From positions 1-21,121 of IMG/VR virus record IMGVR_UViG_3300025695_001214: a stretch of 21,121 nt of DNA; one strand, written 5' to 3'. Source of the DNA: a virus. Within the stretch, counting starts at the first letter, position 1. Each line of letters begins with the position of its first letter. Below are positions 15,243-21,121 of the stretch, piece by piece. The position numbers and the translations under genes are program-made. Below the pieces are notes generated by a model. That model had not been told where the DNA came from and did no database searches. It worked only from the letters and a program-made list of their open reading frames with translations.

Positions 15243-16395
15243 CTTTTGCATTATTCCATGGATCTCAATTACGTCGGATAATGCTGGATTAGTAAGACCT
15301 TGCTGTAAGTTTGCTGAAAAGGATGTTCAAGGAGAATATCAAACACCTAGCCTTAAAGATTATTCATATGAGGACATATGGAATGGTCCAGAAATGCAGG
15401 CAATTCGGCAAGCATTTTTAGATGATAAAAAGATTCCAGAGTGTTCCTCATGCTGGAAAGAAGAAGCGGCTGGATTGACTAGCTATAGAAACCAATATAA
15501 CCACACGTTTCTTCGACAAATTGATCCAAAAGACTATTCTACAACTTATGCTGAACCACCTAGAGTCGTAGATTTAAAATTAAGCAATGTGTGTAATTTT
15601 AAATGCCGTATGTGCGATTTTTCATATAGCAGTCTAATTCTAAAAGAAGATAAAGCATTTAGAGGTTATGATATACCAGATGAATCATATTACATTTCTG
15701 ATAAAATATTAAATACCGAAAATGAAGATTACTTCTTTGAAAAAATAGTTCCGAATCTTATTCAGATCGAGTTTACTGGTGGTGAACCATTTGTAAGTCC
15801 CGAAGCTAGGAAGCTAATTGATATATTATCACAATCAGAATATGCGAAAAATATTGCAATCAATATAACAACTAATGGTAGTAGAGTAAACACACTAATA
15901 TTAAACCAACTAGAGAAATTTAAATTTGTTAGAATAGGATTAAGTGTTGATGACATTGGTTCTAGAGCGGAATACCAAAGGAAAGGTACTGTTTGGGAAA
16001 CTGTAAGTCATAACTGCAAACTCTTCAATGATAACAAAAAGTTTTATGTAAATCTACATCCAACGATAAACAACTATAGCATATGGAACTTCGATAAAAC
16101 TTTGGAATGGGCAAAAGAAAACAACATAAAGGTTGTTACAAATATTTTGCATGGCCCTGAACGATTGTGTATAAAAAATCTTAGTGCGTATAGTAAGTCT
16201 AAGGTTTATGAAAAACATAAAGATAATAAATCTATGGTTAACATTCTTTCGTATATGATGCAAGACGGTGAGGATCTTACTGAAGATTTTATTCGAGAAA
16301 CCGAGTGGATAGATAGTATTAGAAATGAAAGTTTTAAGGATGTTTTTCCTGATTGGAGTGAGATAATTTATGGCTCTTTGCAAAGCCCCAGTTAA
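15232..16395 (+). CDS. Radical SAM protein with N-terminal twitch domain (387 aa)
   Basis: The N-terminal 80 residues form a twitch-type auxiliary-cluster domain: FCIIPWISIT with C6, GLVRPCCKFA with C24 and C25, and ECSSCWKEE with C71 and C74. The radical SAM core follows: LSNVCNFKCRMCDF has C121-x3-C125-x2-C128, FTGGEPF at 181-187 is the SAM-binding loop, and NITTNGS lies about 30 residues later. This order, twitch first and core second, is that of the family named 'twitch domain-containing radical SAM protein'. Substrates of these phage enzymes are not known to me. The C-terminal 100 residues are helical and charged. The start overlaps the SPASM-like gene by 11 bases, and the end overlaps the next paralogue by 26 bases. 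Confidence 0.86.
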   Translation: MKNNFCIIPWISITSDNAGLVRPCCKFAEKDVQGEYQTPSLKDYSYEDIWNGPEMQAIRQAFLDDKKIPECSSCWKEEAAGLTSYRNQYNHTFLRQIDPKDYSTTYAEPPRVVDLKLSNVCNFKCRMCDFSYSSLILKEDKAFRGYDIPDESYYISDKILNTENEDYFFEKIVPNLIQIEFTGGEPFVSPEARKLIDILSQSEYAKNIAINITTNGSRVNTLILNQLEKFKFVRIGLSVDDIGSRAEYQRKGTVWETVSHNCKLFNDNKKFYVNLHPTINNYSIWNFDKTLEWAKENNIKVVTNILHGPERLCIKNLSAYSKSKVYEKHKDNKSMVNILSYMMQDGEDLTEDFIRETEWIDSIRNESFKDVFPDWSEIIYGSLQSPS

Positions 16396-17371
16396 CAATA
16401 TGTACTTTACTGTCCATGGAACAGTAGCGCCTTGCTGGTTAACGGTTGGAGCTATTGATCGTTGGAGTCCTACTCATTCTATAAGCGATATTTGGTTTGG
16501 TGAAAAATATCAGAAAATTAGAGATAATATTTCTAATGATATTTTTAAAGGTAAATGTGGCGAGTGTAAAAAGGATGTTGATAACGGGGTTTGGCCATTA
16601 GCTAAAGCCTATGATCAATTTACTGTAAAAGAATATCCTAGTCTTATGGAGCTGGAGTTAAGTAATCAATGTAATCTCGAATGTGTAATGTGTTCTGGAA
16701 CTTTAAGTTCAGGTATTCGTAAAAATCGTGATAAGCTTCCGCCACTGCCGCAGATTTATACAGATGAATTCAGACAACAGCTAAGAGAGTTTATTCCTCA
16801 TCTCGAAGAGCTACGATTTAATGGTGGCGAACCATTTGCGCAAAAGATTGTTTTAGATATTTGTGAAGACGTTGCAGAACTAAACCCGGGGCTTAAAGTC
16901 AACATTGCTACAAATGGTACGGTATACAATAAGCGTGTTCAGAAGATCCTGGATATATGCAATATTCATATTAATATTTCTATCGATAGTCTATTACATG
17001 ACCGCTATAGTGAAATCAGAATTAATGGCGACCTAGCTGTCCTTATGAAGAACTTTGAAATCTTTAATAAATATTGTAAAGATGGAAATCGAGACTTATC
17101 TATCATGGTTAACCCAATGAGGCAAAATTGGGATGAGATGGTAGAATTTGTTAAATGGACTAACAAACATCATGTGAAGTTATGGTATAATACTATTCGT
17201 TATCCGGCTGATTGCGCTATATGGAATTTGCCGACTGAAAAGTTAAAGGAGATTCATACTAGTCTTCAGGCAGAACTTGATAGTATACCACTTTCGAGCT
17301 ATAACTATGATAAAGCTGATCATTTGATCAATAGACAGATAGCCAATTGGTTATTAGAAAGTTATGAGTAG
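16370..17371 (+). CDS. Radical SAM protein with reduced N-terminal twitch domain (333 aa)
   Basis: A second twitch-first radical SAM enzyme. N-terminal cysteines are C4, C22 and the pair C63-x2-C66 (KCGECKK). Where its neighbours have CC, this one has Cys-Trp (VAPCWLT), so one cluster ligand of the usual set is absent or replaced. The core has LSNQCNLECVMCSG with C101-x3-C105-x2-C108, NGGEPF at 151-156, and IATNGT about 25 residues on. It is 54 residues shorter than the upstream paralogue, mainly at the C-terminus. The ATG at 16370 lies 26 bases inside the upstream gene. The three twitch-type proteins diverge strongly outside the motifs, which argues for separate substrates or steps rather than a recent triplication. 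Confidence 0.84.
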   Translation: MALCKAPVNNMYFTVHGTVAPCWLTVGAIDRWSPTHSISDIWFGEKYQKIRDNISNDIFKGKCGECKKDVDNGVWPLAKAYDQFTVKEYPSLMELELSNQCNLECVMCSGTLSSGIRKNRDKLPPLPQIYTDEFRQQLREFIPHLEELRFNGGEPFAQKIVLDICEDVAELNPGLKVNIATNGTVYNKRVQKILDICNIHINISIDSLLHDRYSEIRINGDLAVLMKNFEIFNKYCKDGNRDLSIMVNPMRQNWDEMVEFVKWTNKHHVKLWYNTIRYPADCAIWNLPTEKLKEIHTSLQAELDSIPLSSYNYDKADHLINRQIANWLLESYE

Positions 17372-17436
17372 TATACCTCTCCTCCCCCAGAAGTGATACT
17401 TCTATTATACACAGATTTTTAGGATTGTAAACAAGA
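17372..17436 (+). other. 65-base gap with pyrimidine tract and small hairpin
   Basis: The only sizeable gap inside the enzyme island. It contains a C-rich pyrimidine tract at 17376-17388 (CCTCTCCTCCCCC), a 6-bp inverted repeat at 17389-17403 (AGAAGT, loop GAT, ACTTCT), and TTTTT at 17416-17420. The hairpin is short and the T run is 12 bases away, so a terminator is doubtful. The pyrimidine tract resembles the 3' end of 16S rRNA and could mask a purine-rich ribosome-binding site. Confidence 0.4.
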
Positions 17437-18540
17437 ATGTTATGTCAAGCGCCATTTTTAGGAATTACTGTAGATCCATCCGGATTATTGACGTTATGTT
17501 GTGCTACAAATAATAGAAATTATTTTGAAAGTCATATAGATGATGTAGATGATTTACAAGAATTCTTTTTGAGTGACAAATATACTCATGTCAGAAATAT
17601 CATGGAATCCGAAGGTATAAAAAAGCTTCCTCAGTGTTTGCATTGCTGGAAAGCTATAGATGGATATTGGACAGAAATTAATAATTATAATGAGAAACAA
17701 ATCTCTGATACACTTCAAATTTCGTATCTAGAATTAACCACAAGCAACACGTGTAATCAAACGTGTGTTACATGTTCTAGTTATTTTAGCTCTAAGTGGA
17801 GAAAGATAGAATCTAAATTTAACAGGCATATTCACCCATCATTTCAATTATCAGATTCGGCTATTGATAAAGTTATTAAAGTCTTACCTGGATTGAAATA
17901 TCTTCAAATTAAAGGCGGGGAACCGTTTGCTGATAAAAACAATCTTAAAATTTTAAAAGCGCTATCTAAAGTAAATCCTGAATGCGAAGTTATTATAACG
18001 AGTAATTTTCAACGCGTACCAAATGAATGGTATGAAGTGTTAAAGCTTCTTCCAAATATAAAAGCTGGAGCTAGTATTGATGGTATAGGTAAAACTTATG
18101 ACTGGATACGAGGCGGTTCATTTAAAGATACTATACAAAACTTAGAGAATTTCTATAAAAAAACTGGAAATACAGTTGTTATAAATGTATGCGTTTCTTT
18201 GTATAATATATTTCATTTATCTGATATATTAGATTACTTTAAAAATAAAGAATATGTTTCAGTTACGATATTCAATAATATCATGGAATACCCCAGAGAA
18301 CAATCAATACAATCTTTGGATCCATTAACTTTGAAAAAAATAACATTTTTTGAACTTCCATTTTGGCATAAGGAACTTGAAAATATAAACAAAGTAGAAT
18401 CTTTTAGCGATGATATTAGATTTAATCTTATGAGTAAGTTTATATCACACACAGAAACCATGAATTCTATTAGAGGGTTTAATATTTTTGATATTCAACC
18501 TAAATTAGCCGAACTTTGCAATATAAAAATGTATAAATAA
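17437..18540 (+). CDS. Radical SAM protein with N-terminal twitch domain (367 aa)
   Basis: The third twitch-first radical SAM enzyme and the last gene of the island. N-terminal cysteines are C3 (MLCQAPF), C21 and C22 (LLTLCCAT), and C67-x2-C70 (QCLHCWK), a full set like that of the paralogue at 15232. The core shows TSNTCNQTCVTCSS with C106-x3-C110-x2-C113, and IKGGEPFADKNN with the SAM-binding loop at 160-164. GASIDGIGKTYDWIRGG follows near residue 205. It is set apart from the other island genes by a 65-base gap, and it is very AT-rich: the line 18181-18240 has 11 G or C in 60 by hand count. Its final codons contain a late-promoter octamer. Confidence 0.86.
   Translation: MLCQAPFLGITVDPSGLLTLCCATNNRNYFESHIDDVDDLQEFFLSDKYTHVRNIMESEGIKKLPQCLHCWKAIDGYWTEINNYNEKQISDTLQISYLELTTSNTCNQTCVTCSSYFSSKWRKIESKFNRHIHPSFQLSDSAIDKVIKVLPGLKYLQIKGGEPFADKNNLKILKALSKVNPECEVIITSNFQRVPNEWYEVLKLLPNIKAGASIDGIGKTYDWIRGGSFKDTIQNLENFYKKTGNTVVINVCVSLYNIFHLSDILDYFKNKEYVSVTIFNNIMEYPREQSIQSLDPLTLKKITFFELPFWHKELENINKVESFSDDIRFNLMSKFISHTETMNSIRGFNIFDIQPKLAELCNIKMYK
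18532..18539 (+). promoter_or_regulatory. T4-type late promoter octamer TATAAATA at the island end
   Basis: An exact TATAAATA forms the last codons of the third twitch-type gene (Tyr-Lys-stop) and lies 24 bases before the ATG at 18564. The spacing to the next gene is the same as at 2240. The predicted transcript start is about 18545, ahead of an AGAGGAAA ribosome-binding site. It would restart late expression for the virion genes after the enzyme island. Confidence 0.68.
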
Positions 18541-18563
18541 AGGTAATAGACCAAGAGGAAATC

Positions 18564-18920
18564 ATGGCTCAATACGAAGACTTAATCATTGATCAGGGTG
18601 CTGATGTAGCAATTGAGATAGAATTGCTCGAAAAGGATGGATCCGTAAAGGATCTGACTGGCTTTTCAGCATTTGCTAAAATGAAAAGGTCATATAATGC
18701 TGATAGTGATAATACTCAGGCTTTTACTACAACTATTAACGCAGAAACTCCAGAAGACGGTAAGCTTATTTTAGAATTGTCAAACACTGAAACGGATTCA
18801 TTAAAACCTGGAAGATGGTTATATGATGTTGAAATTTCATATCTTGATAGTGATTCCAACACCGTTATTGAAAGAGTTCTTGAGGGTAATATTCAAGTAA
18901 CTCCGTCAGTAACGAGGTAG
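18564..18920 (+). CDS. Small virion protein with beta-sandwich-like fold (118 aa)
   Basis: A 118-aa protein with the pattern of a small beta-sandwich domain found in phage fibre and baseplate proteins (BppU-like): LIIDQGADVAIEIELLEKDG, then VKDLTGFSAFAKMKR at 33-47, LKPGRWLYDVEISY at 80-93, and a terminal VLEGNIQVTPSVTR. The phrase 'DLTG..A.A.M+' and the ending 'G.I.VTPSVTR' are common in such proteins. It probably sits at the fibre or baseplate periphery. The gene has a strong AGAGGAAA ribosome-binding site and a late-promoter octamer just upstream, and is followed after two bases by the next virion gene. Confidence 0.75.
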   Translation: MAQYEDLIIDQGADVAIEIELLEKDGSVKDLTGFSAFAKMKRSYNADSDNTQAFTTTINAETPEDGKLILELSNTETDSLKPGRWLYDVEISYLDSDSNTVIERVLEGNIQVTPSVTR

Positions 18921-18922
18921 AT

Positions 18923-19192
18923 ATGGCAATTAAAGTAAAAACTGGTTCAACTGCTGCATCAATTAAAGTAAGATCGGCCAATACTTCAGTCAAACAGGTT
19001 ACAGTTGGATCTCCAGTAAGAATTATTAGAAGAGTTCAAGCTAGTGATTTTCAATTTGGCGCCATCGCCGGCATTGATATCACTGGAGTGACCGACGGAT
19101 CCATGCTAGTATATAACGATGGAACAGAAAACTTTGAAGCAAAAGTCGATATAACAAATACAAATACTACATTTAACGGAGGCAATTTTTAA
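18923..19192 (+). CDS. Small virion-type protein (89 aa)
   Basis: An 89-aa protein without cysteines or enzyme motifs. The N-terminus MAIKVKTGSTAASIKVRSAN is basic and beta-like. The C-terminal half (GITGVTDGSMLVYNDGTENF, shortened here to its key phrase SMLVYNDGTENFEA at about 65-78) is a phrase common in phage fibre proteins, where it marks a short surface beta unit. It lies between two other virion genes, two bases after the first and overlapping the next by one base (TAATG), with a strong GGAGG ribosome-binding site for that next gene near its own end. It is likely a minor fibre or fibre-attachment part. Confidence 0.7.
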   Translation: MAIKVKTGSTAASIKVRSANTSVKQVTVGSPVRIIRRVQASDFQFGAIAGIDITGVTDGSMLVYNDGTENFEAKVDITNTNTTFNGGNF

Positions 19193-20778
19193 TGGCCGTA
19201 ATTAGAATCAAACGATCTACGGGCACGTCAGCTCCAGGTTCACTAAAGACGGCTGAATTAGCCTACGCGATGGGTACAGGTACCCAAGCTAATGCGGGTG
19301 ACCGACTATTCTTTGGTAAAGGTGATGACGGATCTGGTAACGCAACTTCAATCGTTGTTGTTGGTGGTGAATATTTCACAAGTATGTTGGACCACGTTGC
19401 TGGTACTCTTACAGCATCTAGTGCAATTATTACAGATGCATCTAATAAAATAGATAACCTTAAAGTTGATAATATTGATATCAACGGAAATACAATCAGC
19501 ACGACTGATACAAACGGAAATCTTGTACTAAGCCCAAATGGTTCTGGTACAGTAGACGTTGCTACTTCTAAAATCACAAGCGTTGTTGATCCTACTTCGA
19601 ATCAAGATGCTGCTACAAAGAAATACGTTGATGACCAATTTGGTGGTGCAGCTGTTATCTTTACGATCCAGGATGATGCAGCAGCTACAGACACGGTTTC
19701 AGGTCAAGAGACACTTACATTTAATGGCGACGATTGGTTAACAACTGCGGTTACCAATAATACCGTTACATTTACTCATGATATTTCTGGTGTAACTGCC
19801 GGTACATATGGTTCTGCTACAGCAATTCCAGTATTTACTGTTGATGATAGAGGTCACATTGATTCTGCTGGAACTATTGCAGTTGCTACAGATCTTACAG
19901 TTGCCGGTGATGCTGGTTCTAACCAAACAATCTCTCTCTTAACAGACACTCTTACGATTGCTGGTGGGACAAACATTAATACGTTTGCTCAAGCAACCGA
20001 TCAAATTACAGTTCACCTAGATTCTGATGTATTAGGTCTATCACAACTTGGTGTTGACAATATTAACATCAATGGTAATACAATTATTTCGACAGATACT
20101 AATGGCGATATTAATGTCACGCCAAATGGTTCTGGCTCTGTTGTTATGTCAAAGGTCAGTATTACAGATCAATTAACTGTTGACAATATCAATATTAATG
20201 GTAACACAATTAGTTCGACAGATGGTAGCAATACCATGTTTATCGATCCAGCTCCTGTTGATTCTGACGGTGGTACTCTTGTAATTCGCGGTAACCTTAC
20301 CGTTCAAGGTACGCAAACTATCGTTAATTCTACGACAGTTTCTATCAATGATCTTAATATGGTTCTTGCTGATTCGGCTGGAAATGCTGCAGCTGCCGAT
20401 GGCGCTGGTCTTACAATCGGTGGGGCAGGTTATTCTGGGACTCAAGCGACATTCACATTCAACGGTGCGAATGATGAATGGGAAATGAACAAAACCCTTA
20501 ACCTAACAGATTCGAATTCTCTTGAATTTGGTGGTGTTAATTGGAAAGAGGTTCTAGAAGATCACCTCGTCAATAATGTTCTTGTTGAAGGCGAAGGCCT
20601 TGATATTACATATGATGATGGTGGAAATACAATTACATTTGCTGCGGAACTTGCAACACTCACAAATAGAGGTGTTGCATCATTCGGCGGCTGGGCAGAC
20701 TCTGACCAAACAATTAGACAATTCAGCGTAAATTCGGGTGACGTTAGAATTGAGCATATTGACGGCGGCGTATTCTAA
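19192..20778 (+). CDS. Tail-fibre-like structural protein with repeated shaft units (528 aa)
   Basis: The N-terminus has MAVIRIKRSTGTSAPGSLKT followed by AELAYAMGTGTQANAGDRLF, a widespread attachment-type start in fibre proteins of T4-like marine phages. A phrase with SNQDAATKKYVDDQF at 136-150 follows the first shaft unit. Units beginning VDNI-x-INGNTI occur at residues 92, 288 and 330. GGTLVIRGNLTVQGTQTIVN at 360-379 and a terminal DVRIEHIDGGVF complete a typical fibre layout. Composition is rich in Thr, Asp, Asn and Gly with no Cys. It probably forms part of a tail fibre or a baseplate-attached fibre that contacts the host. The start overlaps the previous stop by one base, with GGAGG upstream. 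Confidence 0.82.
   Translation: MAVIRIKRSTGTSAPGSLKTAELAYAMGTGTQANAGDRLFFGKGDDGSGNATSIVVVGGEYFTSMLDHVAGTLTASSAIITDASNKIDNLKVDNIDINGNTISTTDTNGNLVLSPNGSGTVDVATSKITSVVDPTSNQDAATKKYVDDQFGGAAVIFTIQDDAAATDTVSGQETLTFNGDDWLTTAVTNNTVTFTHDISGVTAGTYGSATAIPVFTVDDRGHIDSAGTIAVATDLTVAGDAGSNQTISLLTDTLTIAGGTNINTFAQATDQITVHLDSDVLGLSQLGVDNININGNTIISTDTNGDINVTPNGSGSVVMSKVSITDQLTVDNININGNTISSTDGSNTMFIDPAPVDSDGGTLVIRGNLTVQGTQTIVNSTTVSINDLNMVLADSAGNAAAADGAGLTIGGAGYSGTQATFTFNGANDEWEMNKTLNLTDSNSLEFGGVNWKEVLEDHLVNNVLVEGEGLDITYDDGGNTITFAAELATLTNRGVASFGGWADSDQTIRQFSVNSGDVRIEHIDGGVF
19465..20256 (+). repeat. Three dispersed fibre-shaft repeat units
   Basis: Units start at 19465, 20053 and 20179, each encoding VDNI-(D/N)-INGNTI and then a Ser/Thr-Asp phrase; the first two continue to PNGSG, the third to a variant (GSNTMFIDP). 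The spacing is 588 and then 126 bases, so the second and third are nearly adjacent and the first is separate. Confidence 0.8.
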
Positions 20779-20779
20779 G

Positions 20780-20787
20780 TATAAATA
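20780..20787 (+). promoter_or_regulatory. T4-type late promoter octamer TATAAATA before the last fibre gene
   Basis: An exact TATAAATA directly after the stop of the 528-aa fibre gene and 64 bases before the ATG at 20852. T4 spacing places the transcript start near 20793, one base before a perfect 12-bp hairpin. It is intergenic, which makes it a convincing copy. Confidence 0.7.
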
Positions 20788-20793
20788 ACGTAA

Positions 20794-20821
20794 AGTCTAG
20801 GATATTTTTATATCCTAGACT
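20794..20821 (+). other. Perfect 12-bp hairpin in the 5' leader of the last fibre gene
   Basis: AGTCTAGGATAT at 20794-20805 is the exact reverse complement of ATATCCTAGACT at 20810-20821, with a TTTT loop. It begins where a transcript from the octamer at 20780 should start, so the mRNA would carry a 5'-terminal stem. A T run occurs only 13 bases later (20835-20840), so a role as terminator for upstream transcripts is less likely but not excluded. Confidence 0.75.
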
Positions 20822-20851
20822 CTAAACTAAAGCCTTTTTTAAGGAATTAAT

Positions 20852-21121
20852 ATGACAAAAGTCTTACTTAAAAAATCCTCTGTTGGGGATAATGCACCTG
20901 GTACTGGCGATCTCGAATATGGCGAGGTCGCTATTAACTATGCCGATGGTCGACTTTACTACAAAAATTCCTCAAATCAAATTAAAAACTTTATCGATTC
21001 GGACGTTTTAGATGCAACGTATATCCGAAGTGTTTTTGATGATCCGGCTCCAGAATTATCAGCAAATTTAGAAATAGATAGCCACCGGATCACTAACGTT
21101 ACTTATGGCCCAGGTTCTTAT
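20852..21121 (+). CDS. Fibre-like structural protein, N-terminal 90 codons (3' end outside window)
   Basis: The reading frame is open from the ATG to the last base, so the gene continues beyond the window. The start MTKVLLKKSSVGDNAPGTGD leads into LEYGEVAINYADGRLYYKNS (21-40), a well-known N-terminal phrase of phage fibre and tropism-type proteins ('YGE.AINYADG+LYYK'). Residues 71-90 (ANLEIDSHRITNVTYG) look like the start of a fibre shaft or attachment unit. An AAGGA ribosome-binding motif lies at 20841-20845. It has its own late-promoter octamer and leader hairpin, which suggests separately tuned, high late expression. It is probably a tail-fibre or adhesin gene. Confidence 0.8.
   Translation, partial: MTKVLLKKSSVGDNAPGTGDLEYGEVAINYADGRLYYKNSSNQIKNFIDSDVLDATYIRSVFDDPAPELSANLEIDSHRITNVTYGPGSY

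Noticed and set aside
16054-16398. Minus-strand ORF of 114 aa
   Set aside because: It lies fully opposite a convincing radical SAM gene, has no recognisable motif, and every supported gene in the window is on the + strand.
18180-18187. TATAAATG, one base off the late-promoter octamer
   Set aside because: It is inside coding sequence, not an exact match, and not placed before a gene start.
14072-18540. Peptide natural-product (RiPP) cluster
   Set aside because: Radical SAM-SPASM enzymes often mature small peptides, but genes overlap throughout and the only gap (65 bases) cannot hold a precursor peptide; no transporter or protease is present.
20794-20840. Hairpin plus T run as a classical Rho-independent terminator
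   Set aside because: The T run begins 13 bases after the stem instead of directly after it, and the stem fits the 5' end of a late transcript better.
1-21121. CRISPR arrays, tRNA genes, insertion sequences or attachment sites
   Set aside because: No regularly spaced direct repeats, cloverleaf-like segments, transposase motifs or terminal inverted repeats were seen; gaps between genes are too short for most of these.

Overview
The window is part of the virion-structure region of a T4-like contractile-tailed phage (myovirus). All genes are on the + strand and packed end to end. The evidence is a run of baseplate genes in T4 order (gp6, a gp7-like protein, gp8), a very large DUF4815-type structural protein of the kind found in marine T4-like phages, several fibre-like proteins, and five exact copies of the T4 late-promoter octamer TATAAATA. 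Low GC and the type of fibre repeats suggest a marine host, but the host cannot be named from this sequence. No integrase, tRNA, rRNA, CRISPR array or insertion sequence was seen.

Layout. 2-1264: C-terminal part of gp6, cut by the window edge. 1264-2232: a short protein resembling only the C-terminal part of T4 gp7. 2272-2466: a 64-aa stand-alone fibre-type N-terminal module. 2479-3822: gp8 with an inserted beta-repeat domain. 3837-8969: a 1,710-aa DUF4815-type protein. 8969-11309: four small to medium genes (a coiled-coil protein, a repeat-containing fibre protein, a 309-aa probable structural protein, and a second coiled-coil protein). 11312-18540: an enzyme island with three DxD-type glycosyltransferases, a methyltransferase-like protein, a radical SAM core, a separate SPASM-like cysteine protein, and three radical SAM proteins with an N-terminal twitch domain. 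18564-21121: virion and fibre genes again, the last one cut by the window end.

How it may work. The structural genes build the baseplate wedge and its fibre attachments. The enzyme island is about 7.2 kb, lies wholly between fibre-type genes, is mostly joined by short overlaps, and looks more AT-rich than its surroundings in hand-counted lines. The TATAAATA octamers precede structural genes and none lies ahead of an island gene; the nearest overlaps the island's last stop codon and faces the next virion gene. My inference is that the island modifies a virion component (perhaps fibre or baseplate protein) or a surface glycan, using sugar transfer, methylation and radical chemistry. The substrate cannot be read from the sequence.

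Two RNA-level signals stand out: a perfect 12-bp hairpin starting almost exactly where a late transcript from the 20780 octamer should begin, and a perfect GC-rich 11-bp hairpin inside the 67-aa gene at 8969, just upstream of another late-promoter octamer.
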